Translations under genes and position numbers: made by a program | The notes under the pieces: model-generated | The model's database searches: none | Told to the model about the DNA's origin: nothing | Seen by the model: only the letters and a program-made list of their open reading frames with translations | DNA from: an uncultured Oscillospiraceae bacterium | GTDB taxonomy: Bacteria > Bacillota > Clostridia > Oscillospirales > Acutalibacteraceae | DNA length: 5,452 nucleotides | Assembly: GCA_958354085.1 (NCBI GenBank) | Contig: CATWUX010000144.1 | Coordinates: forward strand, 1 to 5,452 | Direction: 5' to 3' | Shown: positions 1 through 5,431 of the stretch, piece by piece | Numbering within the stretch: the stretch's first letter is position 1 | Layout: every line of letters starts with the position of its first letter

Positions 1-2521
1 GCGCGTCCTCACCGACGTTCGGGATGTCGCGGGTGATCTCCTCCGGCCCGAGTTTGGTATCGCGCGATTCGACCTCGTATTCCTCCACATGGATGGAGGT
101 AAACACGTCGTCACGCACAACCTTTTCATTGATGAGGACCGCGTCCTCGTAGTTGTAGCCTTCCCACGTCATAAAGCCGATGAGGACGTTTTTGCCCAGC
201 GAAATCTCGCCGCCCGAAGTAGAGGGGCCGTCGGCAATGACCTCATGCGCTTCGACATGCTGTCCGCAGGACACCACCGGGCGCTGGTTGACGCAGGTTC
301 CCTGATTGGAACGTGCAAATTTGATCAGCTTATAGGTCTCCTGACCGCCATCGCTGTCGCGGCGCAGGACAATGCGGTCGGCAGACACGGCGACAACCGT
401 ACCGGCTTCTTTCGCCAGCACGCACACGCCGGAGTCCACACCGGCCTTATATTCCATACCGGTGCCCACGATCGGAGATTCGGTTTTGAGCAGCGGCACC
501 GCCTGCCGCTGCATGTTGGAACCCATCAGCGCGCGGTTGGCGTCGTCGTTTTCCAGGAACGGGATCATCGCCGTCGCGACCGATACGACCATCTTCGGGG
601 AAACATCCATGTAATCCACTTTGGCGTTGTCGATTTCCAAGAACTCGCTGCGGTAACGGGCGTTGACCTTCGCGCGCATAAAGCGGCCGTTTTCATCCAG
701 CGGCTCGTTCGCCTGCGCGACGATGAAATCATCCTCGACGTCGGCGGGCATATACACGACCTCGTCCGTGACGCAGCCGGTTTCCTTGTCCACGCGGCGG
801 AACGGCGCCTCAATAAAGCCATATTCGTTGATCCGGGCAAAAGTCGCCAGATAGGAGATCAGACCGATGTTCGGGCCTTCCGGCGTCTCAATCGGGCACA
901 TACGGCCATAGTGGCTGTAATGCACGTCGCGCACCTCAAATCCGGCGCGGTCACGGGACAGACCGCCCGGGCCCAACGCGGACAAGCGGCGCTTATGCGT
1001 CAGCTCAGCCAGCGGGTTATTCTGATCCATAAACTGGGACAACGGCGAAGAACCGAAGAATTCCTTGATCGCCGCCACGACCGGGCGGATATTGATCAGC
1101 GCCTGCGGCGTGATGACATCCATGTCCTGCGCCTGCAGCGTCATCCGTTCGCGGATCACACGCTCCATGCGGGAGAAGCCGATACGGAACTGGTTCTGCA
1201 GCAGCTCACCGACCGAACGGATACGGCGGTTGCCCAGATGGTCGATATCGTCGGTCGTGCCGATGTCATGGCCGAGGCAATTGATATAGTTGATAGAGGC
1301 CAGCATATCGTCGATGAGAATATGATTCGGGATCAGATCGGCAGCACGCGCGCGGATCGCTTCCTTCTTCTCCTCGTCGGTCTCGCAGGTATCCAGAATC
1401 TCGCGCAGGACTGAAAAACGCACGCGCTCGTTGATGCCCAGCTCTTCCACATCGAAATCCACATACTTATGGATATCGACCATGCCGTTGCTCACGATCT
1501 TGACCTCGCGCACTTCGCCGTGCTCGTCTACGGACACATACGCTTCGGTCACGCCGGCATCCTCGATTTCCATCGCGCGTTCACGGCTGATGACCTCGCC
1601 GGCCTCCGCCAGCAGCTCGCCCGTGGTCGGATCCGCGATCGGACGGCTGAGGGTGCAGCCGGACAGGCGGTTGGACATGCCCAATTTCTTATTGTACTTA
1701 TACCGGCCCACGCGGGACAGGTCATAGCGGCGCGGATCGAAGAACAGGCTTTCCAGATGCTGCTGCGAGTTTTCCACCGTCAGCGGCTCACCGGGACGCA
1801 GCTTGCGGTATACTTCCAGCAAAGCCTCCTCGGTATTTTTGGTGATATCCTTGGCGATCGTCGCATGCATCCGCTCGTCATCGCCGAAGAAATCAAGCAG
1901 CTCCGCATCCGAGCCGAGTCCCAGCGCACGCACAAACACGGTGATGGGCAGCTTGCGGTTCTTATCGATACGCACGTAAAACACGTCGGAGGAATCGGTC
2001 TCATACTCCAGCCACGCACCGCGGTTGGGGATCACGGTAGCGTTGAACAGCTTTTTGCCGGTCGTATCGTAATCCATGCCGAAATAAACGCCGGGAGAAC
2101 GAACCAGCTGGGATACGATGACGCGCTCCGCGCCGTTGATGACAAAGGTACCGCTTTCGGTCATCAGCGGGAAATCGCCCATGAACACTTCGGACTCTTT
2201 GATCTCGCCGGTCTCTTTATTGAGCAGGCGCGCGCGGACGCGCAGCGGCGCAGCGTAGGTCACATCGCGTTCCTTACACTGCTCCACGGTATATTTCGGA
2301 GTTTCATCCAGCCGATAGTCAACAAATTCCAGTACAAGGTTACCGGTATAATCGGTGATGGCGGCCATGTCACGGAAAACATCCTTGAGACCTTCCTCCA
2401 GAAACCATTTGTACGAGTTCTTCTGCACCTCAATGAGGTTGGGCATATCCAGCACCTCATTGATTTTTGCGAAGCTCATGCGAACATTATTTCCAAGCTT
2501 TACCGGTTTGATATTCGCCAT
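1..2521 (-). CDS. rpoB: RNA polymerase beta subunit RpoB, N-terminal 840 residues (3' end off window)
   Basis: This is the second-largest subunit of the core RNA polymerase, forming one side of the active-site cleft and the rifamycin pocket. The reading frame is open from the ATG at 2521 to the left edge, giving 840 residues of a protein that usually has about 1,150-1,250. Family landmarks, in order, are MPNLIEVQKNSYKWFL (about residues 26-41), GTFVINGAERVIVSQLVRSP (124-143), DDIDHLGNRRIRSVGELLQNQF (around 422-445), the rifampicin region FMDQNNPLAELTHKRRLSAL (about 497-516), and CPIETPEGPNIGLI followed by LGPEEITRDIPNVGEDA at the edge. The rifampicin region carries the usual sensitive residues: Q, D, H509, S514 and L516, equivalent to E. 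coli Q513, D516, H526, S531 and L533. The start is fixed by an AGGAGTG site 9 bases upstream and by the normal family N-terminus. The gene has its own promoter and leader; rplL is not its upstream neighbour. rpoC would be expected next, off the left edge. Confidence 0.99.
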   Translation of the reverse strand, partial: MANIKPVKLGNNVRMSFAKINEVLDMPNLIEVQKNSYKWFLEEGLKDVFRDMAAITDYTGNLVLEFVDYRLDETPKYTVEQCKERDVTYAAPLRVRARLLNKETGEIKESEVFMGDFPLMTESGTFVINGAERVIVSQLVRSPGVYFGMDYDTTGKKLFNATVIPNRGAWLEYETDSSDVFYVRIDKNRKLPITVFVRALGLGSDAELLDFFGDDERMHATIAKDITKNTEEALLEVYRKLRPGEPLTVENSQQHLESLFFDPRRYDLSRVGRYKYNKKLGMSNRLSGCTLSRPIADPTTGELLAEAGEVISRERAMEIEDAGVTEAYVSVDEHGEVREVKIVSNGMVDIHKYVDFDVEELGINERVRFSVLREILDTCETDEEKKEAIRARAADLIPNHILIDDMLASINYINCLGHDIGTTDDIDHLGNRRIRSVGELLQNQFRIGFSRMERVIRERMTLQAQDMDVITPQALINIRPVVAAIKEFFGSSPLSQFMDQNNPLAELTHKRRLSALGPGGLSRDRAGFEVRDVHYSHYGRMCPIETPEGPNIGLISYLATFARINEYGFIEAPFRRVDKETGCVTDEVVYMPADVEDDFIVAQANEPLDENGRFMRAKVNARYRSEFLEIDNAKVDYMDVSPKMVVSVATAMIPFLENDDANRALMGSNMQRQAVPLLKTESPIVGTGMEYKAGVDSGVCVLAKEAGTVVAVSADRIVLRRDSDGGQETYKLIKFARSNQGTCVNQRPVVSCGQHVEAHEVIADGPSTSGGEISLGKNVLIGFMTWEGYNYEDAVLINEKVVRDDVFTSIHVEEYEVESRDTKLGPEEITRDIPNVGEDA

Positions 2522-2530
2522 AGGCTCGAT

Positions 2531-2537
2531 CACTCCT
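2531..2537 (-). promoter_or_regulatory. rpoB ribosome binding site
   Basis: AGGAGTG on the minus strand lies 9 bases before the ATG at 2521. It decides the rpoB start. An in-frame ATG 34 codons further upstream (2621-2623) would also be open, but it lacks a comparable site and would add residues not seen in the family. Confidence 0.9.
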
Positions 2538-2667
2538 GTTTTTATATTTTTCGGGACGTTTGGAAAAGGTCGCCGTCCCAATTCCTTGCCAAGCAGGCGC
2601 ACACTCGCGGTTCCATTGCCCATCCACCCCTTGCGGCATCCGGCGGAGAATGGTGGGGATGACTAAA

Positions 2668-2681
2668 AAATTTGCAAATTT
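2668..2681. repeat. Palindrome copy 1, AAATTTGCAAATTT
   Basis: This is a perfect 14-bp palindrome inside the rpoB leader region, about 70 bases downstream of the predicted start point. It shares the 12-bp core AATTTGCAAATT with copy 2. It is also part of the AT-rich hairpin described for the leader and lies just left of the plus-strand promoter. It could be an operator half of a pair, or simply part of the hairpin. Confidence 0.6.
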
Positions 2682-2684
2682 CCC

Positions 2685-2713
2685 TTGCCAATTTTCTCAG
2701 CTTATGCTATACT
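2685..2713 (+). promoter_or_regulatory. Candidate sigma-A promoter on the plus strand, facing the rpoB promoter
   Basis: TTGCCA (2685-2690), a 17-bp spacer and TATACT (2708-2713), with TG one base before the -10 box, make a good extended -10 vegetative promoter. Transcription would begin near 2720 and run rightwards, through the rpoB promoter and towards the 3' end of the CBM9-like gene. No convincing plus-strand gene follows, so any product would be a short antisense or non-coding RNA. Only the sequence match supports it, and AT-rich DNA gives such matches by chance. Confidence 0.4.
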
Positions 2714-2757
2714 TAACGGGTGAACAGGTATATCTCCCCATGATTATGCAGTATACT

Positions 2758-2786
2758 ATAATACATCATTGTTTGTCCGTTGTCAA
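2758..2786 (-). promoter_or_regulatory. rpoB promoter (sigma-A)
   Basis: On the minus strand, a perfect TTGACA -35 box (2781-2786) is separated by exactly 17 bp from a TATTAT -10 box (2758-2763). DNA upstream of the -35 box is rich in A tracts (for example eight A at 2808-2815 on this strand), which resembles an UP element. Transcription is expected to start near 2751 and to read rpoB. A palindrome (2790-2803) sits directly upstream of the -35 box. Confidence 0.85.
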
Positions 2787-2789
2787 TTG

Positions 2790-2803
2790 CAATTTGCAAA
2801 TTG
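2790..2803. repeat. Palindrome copy 2, CAATTTGCAAATTG
   Basis: This is a perfect 14-bp palindrome placed 3 bases upstream of the rpoB -35 box, with the same 12-bp core as copy 1. The centres of the two copies are 122 bp apart, and both promoters lie between them. The position just upstream of -35 fits an activator or repressor site, but no regulator is known to me for this sequence. Confidence 0.6.
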
Positions 2804-2884
2804 GCGATTTTTTTTGCCTTTTTTCTCTTTTTCGGCCCTTTCGACTGCTTTACATTTCATTTTTGGCAGATTTCTGGAAATTTA

Positions 2885-2921
2885 AACGGCTCCAAGCGCG
2901 AATGAAACGCCCGGGGCCGTT
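2885..2921 (-). terminator. Likely terminator after the CBM9-like gene
   Basis: The arms AACGGC/GCCGTT continue, after one mismatch, into a GC-rich stem containing two G-U pairs and closed by a small loop. On the minus strand the tail is TTTAAATTT, a weak T tract. On the plus strand the hairpin is followed by GTTCTTTTTC, so it may also stop transcription coming from the left. It lies about 45 bases after the stop of the CBM9-like gene and upstream of the rpoB promoter. Confidence 0.6.
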
Positions 2922-2965
2922 GTTCTTTTTCGTCAAGGAAAAGTATCCATCCTTCGCCATCGCCA

Positions 2966-3568
2966 TTATTCCATCACAAAATCACCGAATTGCTCGGGAC
3001 GATGGAAATCGGCTTTGTGCCATGTAATTGGCTGCCACATGCCATAGTGCTTTTGTGCGGTTTCGTCGCCGCATTTATAAAAGTTGCCTTTCAGCCGCGT
3101 CCCCGGTGCAAACGTCTGCGCACCATATATTGCGTCGATCAGCGACAGCGGTACGAACAGCTGTACCGTCCAACGGTCGCTCTGCTGTTTGGCTTCCACC
3201 GGCGGAATCGGTACAAGCTCCTGCAAAAAGCGGCGCTCCCCCCGTGCCTGTCCGACAGCCATATAAGACGTTCCGCGGGGATTCATTTCAAAGTTTATAT
3301 AACCCACGCCGGCCGCCGGCGCAAAATCTACAAACCACTCCATGCAGCTGTCCTCACATACCATCGCATTGTGCTGCGTATGTACGACTCGTGTGACACT
3401 TTCCCAGGCAGTCATGCGCAAATGAAAACCGGTGCCTTCCTCAAACAAAACCTGCGCCTCTACGCGGGGGCGATAATCGCCGCACCAATCATAATGCGCC
3501 ACAACCGCCGTTTCCGCTTTAGAGAAATCAACTGCGCCCTTTTTTACCCGTCGAATTGTATACTCCAC
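2966..3568 (-). CDS. Carbohydrate-binding family 9-like domain protein, 200 residues
   Basis: A single-domain protein that I place in the CBM9-like (DOMON-type beta-sandwich) family by pattern memory. The diagnostic stretches are CEDSCMEWFVDF (71-82), GYINFEMNPRGTSYMAVG (89-106), DRWTVQLFVPLSLID (131-145), GNFYKCGDE (161-169) and the C-terminal ADFHRPEQFGDFVME (186-200), a common ending in this family. Tryptophans at 28, 55, 78, 133, 178 and 183 could include sugar-stacking residues. There is no signal peptide, membrane segment or attached catalytic domain, so the protein is predicted to be cytoplasmic, and its ligand is unknown. The start is GTG, chosen because AGGAGTG lies 7 bases upstream and no ATG fits. 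It is transcribed in the same direction as glnA and rpoB, but strong hairpins bound it on both sides. I found no clear promoter of its own in the 120 bases upstream. Family assignment is fairly secure; function is not. Confidence 0.85.
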   Translation of the reverse strand: MEYTIRRVKKGAVDFSKAETAVVAHYDWCGDYRPRVEAQVLFEEGTGFHLRMTAWESVTRVVHTQHNAMVCEDSCMEWFVDFAPAAGVGYINFEMNPRGTSYMAVGQARGERRFLQELVPIPPVEAKQQSDRWTVQLFVPLSLIDAIYGAQTFAPGTRLKGNFYKCGDETAQKHYGMWQPITWHKADFHRPEQFGDFVME

Positions 3569-3575
3569 GTATATT

Positions 3576-3582
3576 CACTCCT
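3576..3582 (-). promoter_or_regulatory. Ribosome binding site fixing the GTG start of the CBM9-like gene
   Basis: AGGAGTG on the minus strand is 7 bases before the GTG at 3566-3568. The surrounding 13 bases, AAAACAGGAGTGA, are identical to those at the rpoB site. Confidence 0.85.
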
Positions 3583-3640
3583 GTTTTCAACAAAAATCGC
3601 GTATTGGAGATGGCTGCCGTCCTCTTTATGGTTTCTTCTG

Positions 3641-3680
3641 CAAAAAGTGGCACAGATACCTTTCTCTGTGCCACTTTTTG
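3641..3680 (-). terminator. glnA intrinsic terminator
   Basis: A perfect 16-bp stem (3641-3656 with 3665-3680) closes an 8-base loop. The core GTGGCACAGA/TCTGTGCCAC is flanked by five A on one side and five T on the other, so it should work in both directions. It begins 3 bases after the glnA stop codon, so it ends the glnA transcript. It also stands only about 70 bases before the start of the CBM9-like gene. Confidence 0.95.
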
Positions 3681-3683
3681 CGA

Positions 3684-5018
3684 TCAATACCGCTCTAAAT
3701 ACCGATCCAGTTCCCATTGGGTAACACGGATCTTATAATCGTTCCATTCTTCTGTTTTATGTTCCACATACTTACTGAAAATGTGTTCGCCCAACGTCTC
3801 ACGAATCAACGCGTCCTTTTTCAGCGCGCGGATCGCCTCTTTGAGATTGGAAGGCAGACTCTCAATGCCCTTTTCTTCGCGCTCATCCTCGGTCAGTTCA
3901 AAAATGTTGCCATCCGTGGAGCTGGGCGGCGTCAGATTGCGGCGGATACCGTCCAAACCGGCCGCCAGACACAGAGCCAGCGTCAGATAGGGGTTGGCCG
4001 ACGGATCGGGATTGCGCAGCTCAATACGCGTTCCCATCCCGCGGGACGCCGGCACACGAATCAGCGGACTGCGGTTGCTGGCCGACCACGCGATGTACAC
4101 CGGTGCTTCATAGCCGGACACCAAGCGCTTATAGGAGTTGACCAACGGGTTGGTAATCGCGCTCATGCCGCGCGCGTGCTCCAATATGCCGGCGATAAAG
4201 CTATACGCTGTTTTGCTCAAGCCGAGTGCGTCGTTTGCATCATAAAAGGCGTTTTTCCCGTCCTTCATCAAGGACATATTGACGTGCATCCCGCTTCCTG
4301 CCTTACCGAACACCGGCTTGGGCATAAAAGTGGCATACATATCGTGCATATGCGCCACGGTTTTTACAACCAGTTTAAATGTGACAATATTGTCCGCGGC
4401 TGATAAGGCGTTGTCGTATTTGAAATCAATTTCGTGCTGCCCATTGGCGCACTCATGATGAGAGGCTTCGATCTCAAAGCCCATATCCTCCAGCACCAAG
4501 CACATATCCCGGCGCGCGCTTTCCCCCAAATCCGTCGGACCCAGCTCAAAATAAGCGCCGCGATCATGGCTTTGCGTTGTAGGATGTCCCTGCTCATCGT
4601 TGTTGAAAAGGAAAAATTCACATTCCGGGCCGACGTTGAAATCGCTGAAACCCATATCGCGTGCTTCCTTCAGCACTTTTTTCAGCAGCCCGCGCGGATC
4701 ACCTTCAAAGGGAGTACCGTCCGGCTTATATACATCGCAAATCAAGCGGGCCGCCTTGCAGTCCTCCGCATACCACGGAAAAATCACAAAAGTATCCAGA
4801 TCCGGATACAAATACATATCCGATTCCTCAATACGCACAAATCCCTCAATAGACGAACCGTCGAACATGCATTTGTTATCCAGCGCTTTTTCCAGCTGGC
4901 TTGCCGTAATGGCAATATTTTTGAAAGAACCGAAAATGTCCGTAAACTGCAACCGGATGAACCGCACATTTTCCTCGCGCACAATCCGAATGATATCCTC
5001 AGCCGTAAATTTTCCCAT
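3684..5018 (-). CDS. glnA: Glutamine synthetase type I (GSI-alpha)
   Basis: Makes glutamine from glutamate, ammonia and ATP in the cytoplasm as a dodecamer; it is the entry point of ammonia assimilation. The protein has 444 residues, the same as I recall for B. subtilis GlnA, and key residues fall at the same numbers. The metal ligands are E132, E134, E189, E196, H245 and E333; the substrate-loop residue is E304 in SGYEAPVYIAW; R316 follows in NRSPLIRVP. R62 (in SSIEGFVRIEESD) and E424 are the residues tied to glutamine feedback inhibition in the Bacillus enzyme. The adenylylation loop of GSI-beta enzymes (NLYDLP) is missing, so control is more likely by feedback than by adenylylation. The ATG at 5018 follows a GGGGGAG site; an in-frame TTG at 5043-5045 is a worse start. 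The gene has its own promoter and terminator, so it is probably monocistronic. Confidence 0.98.
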   Translation of the reverse strand: MGKFTAEDIIRIVREENVRFIRLQFTDIFGSFKNIAITASQLEKALDNKCMFDGSSIEGFVRIEESDMYLYPDLDTFVIFPWYAEDCKAARLICDVYKPDGTPFEGDPRGLLKKVLKEARDMGFSDFNVGPECEFFLFNNDEQGHPTTQSHDRGAYFELGPTDLGESARRDMCLVLEDMGFEIEASHHECANGQHEIDFKYDNALSAADNIVTFKLVVKTVAHMHDMYATFMPKPVFGKAGSGMHVNMSLMKDGKNAFYDANDALGLSKTAYSFIAGILEHARGMSAITNPLVNSYKRLVSGYEAPVYIAWSASNRSPLIRVPASRGMGTRIELRNPDPSANPYLTLALCLAAGLDGIRRNLTPPSSTDGNIFELTEDEREEKGIESLPSNLKEAIRALKKDALIRETLGEHIFSKYVEHKTEEWNDYKIRVTQWELDRYLERY

Positions 5019-5022
5019 AAAG

Positions 5023-5030
5023 CTCCCCCT
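5023..5030 (-). promoter_or_regulatory. glnA ribosome binding site
   Basis: AGGGGGAG on the minus strand lies just before the ATG at 5018: 4 bases from the end of the motif, 6 from its AGGGGG core. It selects this ATG over the TTG nine codons upstream. Confidence 0.8.
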
Positions 5031-5061
5031 TTTACAATCGGACAATACCTCTTAAGAACTT

Positions 5062-5091
5062 ATTATCGCATTTTCTGTAATTGTTTGTCAA
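5062..5091 (-). promoter_or_regulatory. glnA promoter (sigma-A, extended -10)
   Basis: On the minus strand, TTGACA (5086-5091) and GATAAT (5062-5067) are 18 bp apart, with TG one base before the -10 box. Transcription should start near 5055, giving a leader of under 40 nt. I found no GlnR/TnrA-type box (TGTNA-N7-TNACA) around it, so nitrogen control, if present, uses another route. Confidence 0.85.
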
Positions 5092-5101
5092 GGGACAGGT
5101 G

Positions 5102-5130
5102 GAATAATCTTTGCTTTCTCTGCCATTCTA
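5102..5130 (+). promoter_or_regulatory. Candidate sigma-G (forespore) promoter for the small spore-like gene
   Basis: GAATA (5102-5106) and CATTCTA (5124-5130), 17 bp apart, both fit the sigma-G consensus as I recall it (GHATR, 17-18 bp, CATWHTA). Transcription would start near 5137, leaving a leader of about 45 nt before the ATG at 5183. I saw no good sigma-A promoter on this strand here. The match is short and degenerate, so its weight comes mainly from lying in front of a putative spore protein. Confidence 0.5.
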
Positions 5131-5182
5131 TTCTTGTACGCTATGCCACCGAAAAAAGAAAATAAGAAAGGACTGTTCCTCT

Positions 5183-5383
5183 ATGAGCCATAAAGGCAAA
5201 AAATCCGCTCAGCCTGTTACAAAAACGGACCCAACCGATACCATTTTGGGCGCTGTACCCGGCGCCTTTGCCACACAAGCTATCAGCGACCCTTACACGC
5301 GCTTTCTGGAAACACGCGTAGCAAAACCCAGCGACGATGACGTCGTCCGTAACCGGGAATGGGTACAAACCAATCAGAAATAG
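5183..5383 (+). CDS. Small DUF3787-like protein, putative spore-surface protein, 66 residues
   Basis: The ATG at 5183 follows AAAGGA with a spacing of 10 bases, and the frame ends at TAG 5381-5383. The N-terminus is basic (MSHKGKK). It is followed by a threonine- and alanine-rich middle and a charged C-terminus, VAKPSDDDVVRNREWVQTNQK from residue 46. That ending, proline-serine, acidic residues, then EWV..NQK, is what I remember of the DUF3787 family of Clostridia, a member of which is named a spore-surface protein in C. difficile. There is no signal peptide, membrane segment or cysteine. It is the only plus-strand gene and is divergent from glnA. A candidate sigma-G promoter upstream supports a sporulation role. 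The open reading frame is convincing; the family name rests on recall of a short motif. Confidence 0.8.
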   Translation: MSHKGKKSAQPVTKTDPTDTILGAVPGAFATQAISDPYTRFLETRVAKPSDDDVVRNREWVQTNQK

Positions 5384-5398
5384 GCTATACGCTGTATA

Positions 5399-5431
5399 CA
5401 AAAAACCGGTGTAAGCGGAGCTTACACCGGT
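5399..5431 (-). terminator. Strong intrinsic terminator for a minus-strand gene beyond the right edge
   Basis: A perfect 12-bp stem, ACCGGTGTAAGC/GCTTACACCGGT (5405-5416 with 5420-5431), has a 3-base loop. On the minus strand it runs straight into six T. On the plus strand the tail is A-rich (AAGAAAAC), so it is a poor terminator for the small gene that ends at 5383. It implies a convergent minus-strand gene ending just right of the window. Confidence 0.9.

Larger units (their letters stand above)
2522..2751 (-). promoter_or_regulatory. rpoB 5' leader, about 230 nt, with candidate hairpins
   Basis: The distance from the predicted rpoB start point (about 2751, inferred from the -10 box) to the ATG leaves an untranslated leader of about 230 nt. 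Read in the RNA direction it holds, first, an AT-rich hairpin with arms 2690-2695 and 2667-2672, plus GCAA/TTGC inside and one mismatch; a run of six T (2670-2665 on the minus strand) closes and follows it. Next comes a GC-rich part (2601-2660) with a CATCC...GGATG pairing option. Last is a GGGACG/CGTCCC hairpin (2553-2579) ending 15 bases before the ribosome binding site. No recognised riboswitch or ribosomal-protein leader class was identified. A regulatory role is inference from length and structure. Confidence 0.45.

Noticed and set aside
89..1414. Long plus-strand open reading frame of 441 codons opposite rpoB, and a second at 1469-2662
   Set aside because: Both are antisense to rpoB, whose frame gives an unmistakable beta-subunit sequence. 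They look like the common mirror frames of GC-biased coding DNA: rich in R, H and D, with no recognisable domain and no good ribosome binding site.
2553..2579. GGGACG/CGTCCC hairpin as an intrinsic terminator
   Set aside because: On the minus strand it is followed by A-rich sequence and on the plus strand by AATTCC, so there is no T tract on either side.
2522..2623. RpoB start 34 codons upstream at the ATG at 2621-2623
   Set aside because: The frame is open, but the downstream ATG has the strong AGGAGTG site and gives the usual RpoB N-terminal length.
2697..2741. 14-codon leader peptide (MGRYTCSPVK...) in the rpoB leader as an attenuation peptide
   Set aside because: No ribosome binding site fits, since the ATG would be only about 10 bases from the predicted transcript start. 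There is no run of codons for a single amino acid.
2560..3027. Plus-strand frame of 155 codons across the rpoB leader and promoter region
   Set aside because: It spans the leader, both promoters and the terminator. The translation is low complexity with long phenylalanine-rich stretches from T tracts, and no ribosome binding site stands out.
2990..3724. Plus-strand open reading frame of 244 codons opposite the CBM9-like gene
   Set aside because: It overlaps a convincing minus-strand gene and runs through the glnA terminator. The product is R- and C-rich, with no family resemblance and no Shine-Dalgarno site.
5043..5045. TTG as an alternative glnA start
   Set aside because: The extra residues MSDCKRGSF are not typical of GlnA and encode the ribosome binding site itself; the ATG at 5018 gives the standard 444 residues.
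5087..5098. TGTCAAGGGACA as a GlnR/TnrA-like operator at the glnA promoter
   Set aside because: The arms are only 4 bp and the spacing does not match TGTNA-N7-TNACA; it is explained by the -35 box and chance.
3717..5165. Several plus-strand frames opposite glnA
   Set aside because: They are mirror frames of glnA, which is identified residue by residue.
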